From: Saprospiraceae bacterium
Lineage (GTDB): Bacteria > Bacteroidota > Bacteroidia > Chitinophagales > Saprospiraceae
Direction of reading: 5' to 3'
Assembly (NCBI GenBank): GCA_022448955.1
Contig: JAKVCU010000012.1
Coordinates: 14,308 to 47,598, forward strand
DNA: 33,291 bases
The notes beneath the pieces are model-generated. The model was not told the DNA's origin. It worked only from the letters and a program-made list of their open reading frames with translations, and made no database searches. Of the stretch, positions 1 through 6,904 are shown in pieces (the stretch's first letter is position 1; every line of letters starts with the position of its first letter). The translations under genes and the position numbers were made by a program.

Positions 1-1
1 T

Positions 2-260
2 AAGTGATGATTTATCATCTATAAATTTTAAACAATGATTTATCATCTATAAATTTTAAGTGATGATTTATCATCTATAAATTTTAAACAATGATTTATC
101 ATCTATAAATTTTAAGTGATGATTTATCATCTATAAATTTTAAACAATGATTTATCATCTATAAATTATAAGTGATGATTTATCATCTATAAATTTTAAA
201 CAATAATTTATCATCTATAAATTATAAGTGATGATTTATCATCTATAAATTATAAGTGAT
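2..260. repeat. Tandem 28-bp palindromic repeat array, two alternating unit types
   Basis: Nine full 28-bp units begin at 2, 30, 58, 86, 114, 142, 170, 198 and 226, with a 7-nt unit head at 254-260. The units alternate between type A (head AAGTGAT) and type B (head AAACAAT), giving a 56-bp higher-order period; the alternation breaks only at the right end, where A is followed by an A head. The 21-nt body is nearly invariant. Type A contains the inverted repeat GATGAT-TT-ATCATC; type B keeps the shorter TGAT-TT-ATCA. Variation is minor: some units end in ATTATA instead of ATTTTA, and the unit at 198 has one G-to-A change. The array touches the left window edge, so its true length is unknown. 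It ends about 10 nt beyond the stop codon of the minus-strand transporter gene and could be part of that transcript's 3' UTR. Function unknown. Confidence 0.93.
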
Positions 261-269
261 ATCTTATTA

Positions 270-1070
270 TTAATTCCAAGTTGTGGCTTTTTCTTTCATT
301 TCTTTAGCCAAATCAGCTCCAAGATAGCTATCCATCAAGTAATGTCCTAGATAAATAACAGGTGTTAATGCAATCGCAACAATAAATTTATAAACATATT
401 GAATAGATGAAATAGCAAAGAATTGATTGATCGCCCAGGGTTCCCCTCCTAGATTCGTTATCTTCGGCCCCAATACAAAAGCAATGTAGGTCACTACAAA
501 ACTATCTACCAATTGAGAAACTAACGTAGAGCCTGTTGCTCGAAGCCAAACCTTGTTCTCACCAGTCGCTTTTTTAATTCTATGAAACACCACAACATCG
601 ACAATTTGAGCGACTAAAAAGGCAATGATCGAACCAATGATAATCAACATTCCTTGACCCAATACCGCTTTAAAGGCAGCTTGCATGTCAGGTACACCCA
701 TCTTTACATTTTGACTAATCCACCACTCTGCTGGAACGAAGGATACCGCAATGTAAATCATAAAGAATGCATAAGAAATCAGGCCAACAGTGAGGTAAGA
801 AAGAAATCGGATTCCCTTTTTACCGTAATATTCATTAATGATGTCCGTCATAATGAAAACGACTGGCCAAAGTAATACCCCTGCAGGAAAATCTAATGAC
901 CCTTCATAATTAAATAGATATAAATGGATTTTTTCCCACCCCAGTGTACCCTCTAGGGAGAAAATTTTTACAGCAATAAATTCAGCAATTAAAGCATTGG
1001 CGACAAAAAATCCAGCTAATACTAAAAAAAGACGGGTAGCTTTGTTGTTGATAACGTTGGTCAGACTCAT
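270..1070 (-). CDS. Queuosine precursor transporter (VUT/YhhQ family)
   Basis: Predicted inner-membrane protein of about 266 residues in the VUT family (YhhQ, COG1738), which imports queuosine precursors such as preQ0/preQ1 for tRNA modification. Visible support: six or so hydrophobic segments, an early acidic stretch (FPAGVLLWPVVF followed by MTDIINEYYG, a family hallmark), and a late segment with QLVDSFVVTYIAF, also characteristic. The open frame extends upstream to a TTG at 1106, but I chose the ATG at 1070 (MSLTNVINNK) because homologues start close to the first membrane helix and the upstream extension is short and charged. Its stop abuts the tandem repeat array. Transcribed divergently from the gene at 1193. 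Substrate specificity is inferred from the family only. Confidence 0.88.
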   Translation of the reverse strand: MSLTNVINNKATRLFLVLAGFFVANALIAEFIAVKIFSLEGTLGWEKIHLYLFNYEGSLDFPAGVLLWPVVFIMTDIINEYYGKKGIRFLSYLTVGLISYAFFMIYIAVSFVPAEWWISQNVKMGVPDMQAAFKAVLGQGMLIIIGSIIAFLVAQIVDVVVFHRIKKATGENKVWLRATGSTLVSQLVDSFVVTYIAFVLGPKITNLGGEPWAINQFFAISSIQYVYKFIVAIALTPVIYLGHYLMDSYLGADLAKEMKEKATTWN

Positions 1071-1192
1071 TTTTTGCAAATCTTTACGCCAAAAATAATA
1101 ATTCAAAGGAAAGACAAACTAATTTGACGAAAGTTTAATAAATGATTTCTACTTCATACCTTACCTTCACACTGAATAAAATGGAAAGCATT

Positions 1193-2083
1193 ATGAACCT
1201 CTTCTTTAAATTAAAGAAAATCACTTTTTTGCTATTGTTCTTGGCTTTTGCGGTTCCAATTTTTGCTCAGAAAGTGAGTGCTAAAATCAATTTGAGAGAT
1301 AAAGAACAGCAACACAAGCTTATTTCTTCACGAGGTGATCAATTTATTGGACGAATTCTTTATTTAGACAGTAATAAAGTACGTTTTGAGCTAAACTCAG
1401 GAAGTATTATTACCTATAAATTAGAGGAGATTGAAGAATTAGGAGTCGTCAATGAAACGGAAGAGGATGAATATGACGATCAATTTTACAATCCTTTTTC
1501 AGAGTTATTCATCAGCAAAACGGCCTTTAATTTAGGAAGAAGACAGAAACAATTTCAAAACTCCCAGTTCCTACTCAATCGCTTAGATTTGGGAGCAACT
1601 GATAATTATTCTATAGGTGTAGGCTATGTCATGCCCTATACATTGTTATTAAAATCTAAGATTTCTACCAATGATCCGAATCGTTTTTTTAATTATGGGG
1701 CTGGTATTGATTTTATGTTTGGATTATCTGGTCCCAGAACTTCAAGGCGTCTCATTCATCTGTACACAGTGGCTTCTATCGGTAAGAGCAACAATTTTTT
1801 AAACATTTCTACAGGCTTGAGTATTCCACTTAGAAGTACTAATAATACTAGGGTTAAAACGCCATTTTTTATGTCCATTGGTGGGTTATTCAGTCTTTCA
1901 GAAAAATTTAAAGTTATAATTGACACCTTATTTATCGATCGATTAGATCAATCATGGTATCCAGGTATTGGAATAAGTTGGTTAGTTGATCGGAACCGAT
2001 TTGACCTTGGACTGTTTTATTTTTCTGACTTCATTTCTGATCCAGTATCTGCACCTGGTGTTGGATACTTGCGATCATTTTAA
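1193..2083 (+). CDS. Exported hypothetical protein, probably outer-membrane barrel
   Basis: Not a family I can name. The ATG at 1193 gives a clean signal peptide (basic MNLFFKLKK, then a hydrophobic stretch ending IFAQ), so I prefer it to the in-frame ATGs at 1142 and 1181, which would put an extra polar segment ahead of it. After the signal, residues about 35-85 contain a short beta-rich module (GDQFIGRILYLD, then a G-S-I-I-T-Y-K strand) of the kind often seen in Bacteroidota envelope proteins, followed by an acidic linker. The rest is rich in alternating hydrophobic/polar strands with Gly and Tyr and ends near a terminal Phe, consistent with a small outer-membrane beta barrel. Followed after 10 nt by the SUI1-family gene, so probably co-transcribed. 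Confidence 0.7.
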   Translation: MNLFFKLKKITFLLLFLAFAVPIFAQKVSAKINLRDKEQQHKLISSRGDQFIGRILYLDSNKVRFELNSGSIITYKLEEIEELGVVNETEEDEYDDQFYNPFSELFISKTAFNLGRRQKQFQNSQFLLNRLDLGATDNYSIGVGYVMPYTLLLKSKISTNDPNRFFNYGAGIDFMFGLSGPRTSRRLIHLYTVASIGKSNNFLNISTGLSIPLRSTNNTRVKTPFFMSIGGLFSLSEKFKVIIDTLFIDRLDQSWYPGIGISWLVDRNRFDLGLFYFSDFISDPVSAPGVGYLRSF

Positions 2084-2093
2084 ACTATATATA

Positions 2094-2441
2094 ATGGGAA
2101 AAAATAAAAAAAATAGAAAAGGTATTGTATTCTCTACAAATCCTGATTTTGAATATCAGTACGAAGAGCAAGAAGAACAAGAGGAGATTCCTGCTAATCA
2201 GCAAAAACTTCGTGTAATGATTGATCGCAAGCAACGAAAAGGGAAGGAAGTTACGCTAATAACAGGCTTTGTTGGGCCAGATAACGAATTAAAAGATTTG
2301 GCTAAATTTCTTAAATCTAAGTGTGGCGTTGGAGGCTCTGCCAAAGATGGCGAAATTATTATTCAAGGCAACCACAGAGAAAAGATAGTTGACTTACTTT
2401 TAAATAAAGGATATTCTAATACCAAAAAAGCAGGTGGTTAA
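2094..2441 (+). CDS. SUI1/eIF1-family translation factor-like protein (YciH type)
   Basis: 115 residues from the ATG at 2094; a longer frame from 1986 is rejected because it overlaps the previous gene and only the part from MGKNKKNRKG is family-like. The N-terminus is basic, followed by an acidic Glu/Gln-rich linker (about residues 20-32). The SUI1 domain then spans about 38-110, with the typical basic KGKEVTLITGF strand and LKSKCGVGGSAKDGEI loop. Bacterial SUI1 proteins (YciH) resemble eukaryotic eIF1 and affect initiation fidelity in vitro; their physiological role in Bacteroidota is not settled. The gene lies 10 nt after the exported protein gene and faces the DUF3810 gene convergently. 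Confidence 0.9.
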   Translation: MGKNKKNRKGIVFSTNPDFEYQYEEQEEQEEIPANQQKLRVMIDRKQRKGKEVTLITGFVGPDNELKDLAKFLKSKCGVGGSAKDGEIIIQGNHREKIVDLLLNKGYSNTKKAGG

Positions 2442-2466
2442 ATACACTGTAAGTAGTTAGGTTAGA

Positions 2467-2484
2467 GCCTGCCAGCAGGCAGGC
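2467..2484. repeat. GC-rich palindromic repeat, GCCTGC/GCAGGC type
   Basis: A GC-rich island in otherwise AT-rich DNA: GCCTGC-CA-GCAGGC at 2467-2480, followed by AGGC. Palindromes of this CCTGCC/GGCAGG type occur as interspersed elements in many Bacteroidota genomes (recalled knowledge, not tested here). It lies 26 nt after the SUI1 gene and may act as a repeat element or help end transcription. Confidence 0.5.
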
Positions 2485-2504
2485 AGTAATTGGTACAATA
2501 AAAT

Positions 2505-2591
2505 TCAGCCTTAGGCTGACAGGTTTTAGCGCCCCTACAAAAATCATGCGTAACTTTCTTATCGTCAGTTTCTTATGGTTTTCGTAGGGAC
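2505..2591. repeat. Nested inverted repeats in a convergent intergenic gap
   Basis: Two adjacent inverted repeats fill the gap between the convergent genes ending at 2441 and 2708. The first is TCAGCC-TTA-GGCTGA at 2505-2519. The second has 17-nt arms at 2531-2547 and 2575-2591 (14 of 17 positions pair) around a 27-nt loop; its outer ends are CCCCTAC and GTAGGG. Such GTAGGG-ended inverted repeats look like small non-autonomous or REP-like elements. A role as a bidirectional terminator is equally possible, but neither side has a strong T-tract. Confidence 0.45.
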
Positions 2592-2707
2592 AATTTCCTT
2601 ATACAAGCAATTTTGACTAGCCGCTTAAGTATCTTTTAGTATTTTGTCATTATTTTCTAGGGATAAGACTATCAATTATCATTAAAAAACAACTCAAAAA
2701 TAAGTTT

Positions 2708-3823
2708 TCAAAAAGAGGCTTCATTCTGTTTTAAGCTGGTCGTTTTATTCTTCCATGCGTGCACTAACATTATCACCCGATTATAATTTTTCATTCCCTC
2801 TTTAATACCTTGAGCTTTTAAATAGGTATTATAGGCAATATATCTAGCCTTTGGCATGATATCCGGGTAATTGCGTAAAGTTTGGTTAATCGCATCCAAA
2901 TCGGCTTGAATCCCCATTGGAAGCTCGTGTCGAAACTCCCAATACTGGTCATAATCATAACGTTGGTAATTGACAGCTAAGGTGCGCCAGTAGGCCAAAT
3001 GCCCAGCATATCGGGTGAAAGGATGATCAGAATAAATACATCCAAGGTATCCTAGAAAATTACAAGTCCCTTCATCTCCAAAACCGTATCCATGTCCCAT
3101 TTCATGGGTCATCACATAAGGGATCTGCAAGGGATGAAGGCCTGCATCTACATGTCCCTCTCCCGTTAGAGGGAAATATAAACCTGAAGAACTAAAGCGC
3201 AAGAATATACCTTTCGGGTAAATAAGTTTTGCCCTTACCTTTCCAAAAGTAGAATAATCCATCTCCGCTAAAGCCCCCTCTAATCCATCCCTTAAAATCC
3301 TAGACTGATTCTCAGGGATGTCATTTTTACCCAAAGCAATGGAATCATTTGACGTGCTTAAGGTATACCTTAAGTCGATAATTTCAGCAGTCTCTCTTTG
3401 TAACTCTGCCCATAGTTCTTCTTTTGATAAGGGTTGTGTGTCTAGACCAAGCTTCTTTTCTAAAGATATTCGGCCGTAATTATAGCCCCATAGTACTAAA
3501 AAGAAAAAGACTATGCCCATCCAAAATCCAATAATTGAAGTAATAGCCCGAATTATTTTCACTATCCAGCCTTCATTCCATCGAATGAAGACGATCAGTC
3601 TTTTAATCAATACAATTATTAAAACGCTAAAGAAAATATAAAGTAGAGGAAAAGGAAGCCACGCCAAGAAATGATCAATCACTGCTCGAACACTTAAAAA
3701 AATTCCTCTACTATAATATTGCTCAATGATATGTGGGAAAAACCCTAGAATGTAGCGCAAAAGCAATGCTATGCTACCTAATAAGCACCAAATGATGGTT
3801 TTCTGAGTAATAAATCGTTTCAA
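2708..3823 (-). CDS. DUF3810 family membrane protein with HExxH zinc motif
   Basis: 371 residues. Three N-terminal membrane segments (about 10-28, 52-78 and 92-115) precede a large extracytoplasmic or cytoplasmic domain with H240-E-M-G-H244 and a downstream GDEGTCNF stretch (E251 is a candidate third ligand), typical of the Bacteroidota family DUF3810. The motif matches zincin metallopeptidases, so membrane-bound proteolysis is plausible, but no substrate is known. The frame begins at TTG (3823): the open frame extends upstream to a TGA near 3884-3886 without any ATG, and the next internal Met is far inside the protein, so TTG appears to be the real start. Divergent from trxA with a hairpin between them. 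Confidence 0.85.
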   Translation of the reverse strand: MKRFITQKTIIWCLLGSIALLLRYILGFFPHIIEQYYSRGIFLSVRAVIDHFLAWLPFPLLYIFFSVLIIVLIKRLIVFIRWNEGWIVKIIRAITSIIGFWMGIVFFFLVLWGYNYGRISLEKKLGLDTQPLSKEELWAELQRETAEIIDLRYTLSTSNDSIALGKNDIPENQSRILRDGLEGALAEMDYSTFGKVRAKLIYPKGIFLRFSSSGLYFPLTGEGHVDAGLHPLQIPYVMTHEMGHGYGFGDEGTCNFLGYLGCIYSDHPFTRYAGHLAYWRTLAVNYQRYDYDQYWEFRHELPMGIQADLDAINQTLRNYPDIMPKARYIAYNTYLKAQGIKEGMKNYNRVIMLVHAWKNKTTSLKQNEASF

Positions 3824-3884
3824 ATTGAAGATTTTTTGGATAAAACTTTCAGAGAAAAGAATTGTTTTATTTTTTTGTAAGTCT

Positions 3885-3922
3885 CATTCATGTTCAGATG
3901 TCCTAATCAGGACAAATGAATG
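3885..3922. promoter_or_regulatory. Compound inverted repeat between DUF3810 and trxA
   Basis: Inner stem TGTCCT-AATC-AGGACA (3899-3914) is perfect, and an outer CATTCAT/ATGAATG pair (3885-3891, 3916-3922) encloses it. It lies in the 190-nt region between divergent genes, upstream of both starts, so it could be an operator for a dimeric regulator or a leader hairpin. No T-tract follows on either strand, which argues against a terminator. Confidence 0.4.
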
Positions 3923-3966
3923 GAACAATATATGTTGGTTTAGAACTACATAAATATAAGGATTGT

Positions 3967-3974
3967 TATTTTTG
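3967..3974 (+). promoter_or_regulatory. Candidate -7 element for trxA
   Basis: TATTTTTG matches the Bacteroidota sigma-factor -7 consensus TAnnTTTG and lies 39 nt before the trxA ATG. No good -33 TTTG is found at the usual spacing; the nearest TTG (3935-3937) is too far. Weak on its own because the motif is common in AT-rich DNA. Confidence 0.3.
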
Positions 3975-4013
3975 TGGTTCAATTATTTTTTACAAGTCTA
4001 AAACTGCAAAAAA

Positions 4014-4325
4014 ATGGCTTTCGAATTCACAGATGATAATTTCAAAACTACCACAGAGTCAGGTATTCACGTAGTTGACTTTTGGGCAGAGTGGTGTGGC
4101 CCTTGTCGTATGGTTAGTCCAATTGTAGAAGAATTGGCTACAGAGTACCAAGGTAAAGCAACTGTTGGCAAGGTGAATGTTGATCATCATCCAAAGGTAT
4201 CTACGGAATTTGGCATCCGTAGCATTCCCACTATCTTAATCATCAAAGATGGTCAAGTGGTTGAAAAACACGTAGGTATGATTACGAAACAAAAATTAGC
4301 GGAGAAAATCGACGCTCAGCTTTAA
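4014..4325 (+). CDS. trxA: Thioredoxin
   Basis: 103 residues, the normal length for a cytoplasmic thioredoxin. The redox site W27-C28-G29-P30-C31 is intact, the cis-proline is P72 in SIPT, and the family segments DFWAEWCGP and the C-terminal Gly-Met region (HVGMITK) are present. No signal peptide or lipobox, so it is a cytoplasmic dithiol reductant for enzymes such as ribonucleotide reductase and peroxiredoxins, rather than one of the exported thioredoxin-like proteins common in Bacteroidota. It is followed by a strong terminator and appears monocistronic. Confidence 0.96.
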   Translation: MAFEFTDDNFKTTTESGIHVVDFWAEWCGPCRMVSPIVEELATEYQGKATVGKVNVDHHPKVSTEFGIRSIPTILIIKDGQVVEKHVGMITKQKLAEKIDAQL

Positions 4326-4350
4326 TGATACGTTAAAATATAATAGTTTA

Positions 4351-4394
4351 AGCTCTTATTTAAGCAAAAAGCCTTAAATAAGAGCTTTGTTTTA
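4351..4394 (+). terminator. Rho-independent terminator after trxA
   Basis: A perfect 14-bp stem with arms at 4351-4364 and 4373-4386 (AGCTCTTATTTAAG and its complement), an 8-nt loop and a T-rich tail TTTGTTTT. It starts 25 nt after the trxA stop and separates trxA from the DUF58 gene. Confidence 0.9.
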
Positions 4395-4417
4395 ATAGCG
4401 ACCTCTAAAAAGACAGC

Positions 4418-5347
4418 ATGAGTTTATTAGATAATATCAATGTTCGAGATTTAGGCAACTTAGAGTTATTAGCCAAGCAAGTAGTGGAGGGCTTTATCAT
4501 TGGTTTACATAAAAGTCCATTTCATGGGTTTTCAGTAGAATTTGCTGAACATCGCTTGTATAACCAAGGAGAATCTACCAAAAATATTGATTGGAAAGTA
4601 TATGCTCGAACAGATAAGATGTTTGTCAAAAGATTTGAGGAAGAAACCAATTTACGATGTCAAATTGTCATTGATGCTTCCTCCTCAATGTACTTTCCAG
4701 AGGTCTCTAAAAATAGTACAGATTACATCAATAAATTGCGTTTCTCTGCCCTTTCTGCAGCAGCTTTGATGAATTTATTAAAGAAACAAAGAGATGCATT
4801 TGGACTATCTATTTTTGACAAGTCTGTTAATATTCATACCCGCTGCAAATCTAGTACTTCTCACTATAGACTGCTTCTCAGCTACTTAGATCAGCTAATT
4901 GCTCATCCTGAACGTAATAAAACGACTAGTGCAGCAGAAGCTTTGCACCAAATTGCCGAAAGTATCCATAAGCGTTCTATGGTCGTAATTTTCAGCGATA
5001 TGTTTGAACAAACGGATGAAGTCGATAAGCTTTTTGCTGCTTTACAGCATTTGAAGCACAACAAACATGAGGTTGTTCTTTTCCACACCGTAGATCAGTC
5101 CAAGGAAATTGATTTCGACTTTGAAAATCGACCTTACCTTTTTATTGATATAGAAACCGGCGAACAAGTTCGCCTTCAGTCTAATCAGGTTAAAGACTAT
5201 TACGTGGAGCAAATGACCAAATTTAAAGAACAGCTTCGAATTAAGTGTTTGCAATACAAAATCGATTTTATCGAAGCAGATATTAATGCTGGCTTTAAAC
5301 CTATTTTACAATCTTACCTAGTGAAAAGAACTAAAATGGGAGTTTAA
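4418..5347 (+). CDS. DUF58 domain protein (VWA-like)
   Basis: 309 residues, the usual length for Bacteroidota DUF58 proteins. Residues about 43-75 carry the family signature (RLYNQGE, then NIDWKVYARTDK). This is followed by a von Willebrand A-type strand ending in D86-A-S88-S-S90, a D-x-S-x-S metal-site (MIDAS) pattern, and MVVIFSDMFE later in the fold. DUF58 proteins usually sit beside a MoxR AAA+ ATPase and BatA/BatB membrane proteins and are thought to act in envelope stress or metal/complex maturation. Here none of those partners is adjacent: trxA ends at a terminator upstream and PPK2 follows after 231 nt. No signal peptide, so cytoplasmic. Confidence 0.9.
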   Translation: MSLLDNINVRDLGNLELLAKQVVEGFIIGLHKSPFHGFSVEFAEHRLYNQGESTKNIDWKVYARTDKMFVKRFEEETNLRCQIVIDASSSMYFPEVSKNSTDYINKLRFSALSAAALMNLLKKQRDAFGLSIFDKSVNIHTRCKSSTSHYRLLLSYLDQLIAHPERNKTTSAAEALHQIAESIHKRSMVVIFSDMFEQTDEVDKLFAALQHLKHNKHEVVLFHTVDQSKEIDFDFENRPYLFIDIETGEQVRLQSNQVKDYYVEQMTKFKEQLRIKCLQYKIDFIEADINAGFKPILQSYLVKRTKMGV

Positions 5348-5390
5348 TAACTTGGTGAATAGTGTCCAATTCTTTTACCGCGCCTTATTC

Positions 5391-5541
5391 GTTCATAGTT
5401 AAGTATGAACCTTTATCCTTTTCTAGTATTAAGTTATAGAAATTCATTATATGCACTTATTTTTTTATTATTCTAGCAAACCAATGCACTGAACTCTCTA
5501 CTAGAACGTTCGCTTTGGTCATTTTTAGAAAATAAAAATGA
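5391..5541. other. Two small AT-rich inverted repeats in the DUF58-PPK2 gap
   Basis: GTTCATA-gttaag-TATGAAC (5391-5410) is a perfect 7-bp stem 43 nt after the DUF58 stop, and TCATTTTTA-gaaaa-TAAAAATGA (5519-5541) is a perfect 9-bp stem 38 nt before the PPK2 start. Both are AT-rich. The first may be a weak terminator (its tail is CTTTATCCTTTTCT) and the second a leader hairpin. Nothing else is evident in this gap. Confidence 0.3.
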
Positions 5542-5578
5542 GCTTGCATTATTCTTTAGGCCCATTTAACGAAAGATC

Positions 5579-6319
5579 ATGATAAAACTCTCAGATTACT
5601 CAACACGCCCTCCTCAAGGTATTGAAAAGAAAGAAATCAAACAAAAAACAGAACAATTTGCCGAAAGGCTAGGCGAATTACACCAGCTTCTCCTTGCAGA
5701 AGGCAAGCATAGTGTATTGGTCATTTTTCAAGGAATGGATGCCAGTGGTAAAGACGGTGCAGTAAAAAAGGTATTTAGAGACTGTACCCACAACAATATC
5801 AATGTATACTCTTTCAAAAAGCCAACAGAAGAAGAATTTGCCCACGACTTTCTTTGGAGAGTACACAAAAAAGTTCCTGCAAAAGGAAATATCCAGGTCT
5901 TTAATCGCTCTCACTATGAAGATGTTCTCATCCAAAGAGTACATGGTTGGATTGACGAAGAAAAGTATAACAAAAGAATGAAAGCGATTAATGCTTTCGA
6001 AGAATTACTCCAATTTGATGGCAATACCTTAATATTTAAGTTTTATCTGCACCTTTCCTACGATCAGCAAGCCATCGAATTGCAAGAACGTATCGATGAA
6101 AGAGAGAAAAACTGGAAGCATAATGCCAATGATTGGAAAGAAAGAGAACACTGGGATGAATATATGCGCTGTTATGAGGACGTCCTCAACCAAAGTATAA
6201 TACCTTGGACCATCACTCCAGTGGATGAGCGTTGGTATCGTGATTACATTGTCGTTAAAACTATTGTAGAAGGGATGGAAGCCCTAAATATGCAGTATCC
6301 CTCTTTAGAGGATAAATAA
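5579..6319 (+). CDS. ppk2: Polyphosphate kinase 2 family protein
   Basis: 246 residues. Walker A is G52-M-D-A-S-G-K-D-G60; the lid/Walker B region includes FNRSHYEDVL (about 108-117), both hallmarks of PPK2. PPK2 enzymes use inorganic polyphosphate to phosphorylate nucleotides. Single-domain members of this size can be class I (NDP to NTP) or class III (NMP and NDP); the sequence alone does not let me choose, although Bacteroidota class III enzymes have this organisation. Cytoplasmic. It is followed after 63 nt by the S4-domain gene, possibly in one transcript, with only a weak hairpin between. Confidence 0.92.
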   Translation: MIKLSDYSTRPPQGIEKKEIKQKTEQFAERLGELHQLLLAEGKHSVLVIFQGMDASGKDGAVKKVFRDCTHNNINVYSFKKPTEEEFAHDFLWRVHKKVPAKGNIQVFNRSHYEDVLIQRVHGWIDEEKYNKRMKAINAFEELLQFDGNTLIFKFYLHLSYDQQAIELQERIDEREKNWKHNANDWKEREHWDEYMRCYEDVLNQSIIPWTITPVDERWYRDYIVVKTIVEGMEALNMQYPSLEDK

Positions 6320-6382
6320 ACGGGGAACCTCTACCCTATTTTTCGTGTTCAATCAATAATTCAAAAAATAGAGTTTTGATCC

Positions 6383-6796
6383 ATGTTGCAAAAAGTTAGA
6401 GTAGATAAGTGGCTTTGGAGCGTTCGTATTTTCAAGTCTAGAACGATGGCTACAGATGCATGCAAATCGGGTAAAGTTAAGGTAAATGGCACTAATGTAA
6501 AACCTTCTTATTTACTGCAAAGAGAAGAATTAGTCGATGTCAAAAAAAATGGCTTCGATTTACAATTTAAAGTCATTGATTTACTTCAAAAAAGAGTAGG
6601 TGCCCCCATCGCACAAAAGTGCTACGAAGACCTTACCCCGCAAGAAGAATTAGATAAATACAAAGACTGGTTTGTAGGCAAAGGAGCTTCAGAAAAACGA
6701 GAAAAGGGAGCTGGCCGACCTACCAAACGCGAACGTCGCGAGATTGATGGCTATAAAGGTGATCAATATGATTACAGCAATTGGGAAGAATGGTAA
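6383..6796 (+). CDS. S4-domain RNA-binding protein, Hsp15-like
   Basis: 137 residues. The N-terminal S4 RNA-binding domain (about 3-65) begins with VRVDKWLWSVRIFKSRT, closely matching Hsp15 (HslR) proteins, followed by the S4 second half ACKSGKVKVNG. The C-terminal third is basic and Lys/Arg/Gly-rich (GAGRPTKRERR), also seen in Hsp15. Known relatives bind stalled 50S subunits carrying nascent chains and help recycle them; a ribosome quality-control role is therefore inferred. No membrane segment. Confidence 0.88.
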   Translation: MLQKVRVDKWLWSVRIFKSRTMATDACKSGKVKVNGTNVKPSYLLQREELVDVKKNGFDLQFKVIDLLQKRVGAPIAQKCYEDLTPQEELDKYKDWFVGKGASEKREKGAGRPTKRERREIDGYKGDQYDYSNWEEW

Positions 6797-6904
6797 ATGC
6801 TTTGTCATCCAACTGCTAATAGTTTCATTGCTTAAGTTTATACTAAGCCTAACAATTTATTATTATGGTATAACTTATTGATTCTTTGACCGAAATAATA
6901 AACA

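Noticed and set aside
2-260. CRISPR-like array
   Set aside because: Period and length of the repeats look CRISPR-like, but there are no unique spacers: the whole 28 bp repeats, only the 7-nt heads alternate between two fixed forms, and no cas gene is present.
654-875. Plus-strand ORF of 73 codons
   Set aside because: Lies wholly inside the transporter gene on the other strand, and its protein shows no family features or signal.
1071-1106. N-terminal extension of the queuosine-precursor transporter
   Set aside because: The extra residues begin at TTG and precede the family-like start. The ATG at 1070 is preferred.
2708-5347. Defence island containing the DUF58 and DUF3810 genes
   Set aside because: Neither family is a defence marker by itself, and the neighbours (trxA, PPK2, S4 protein) are housekeeping genes.
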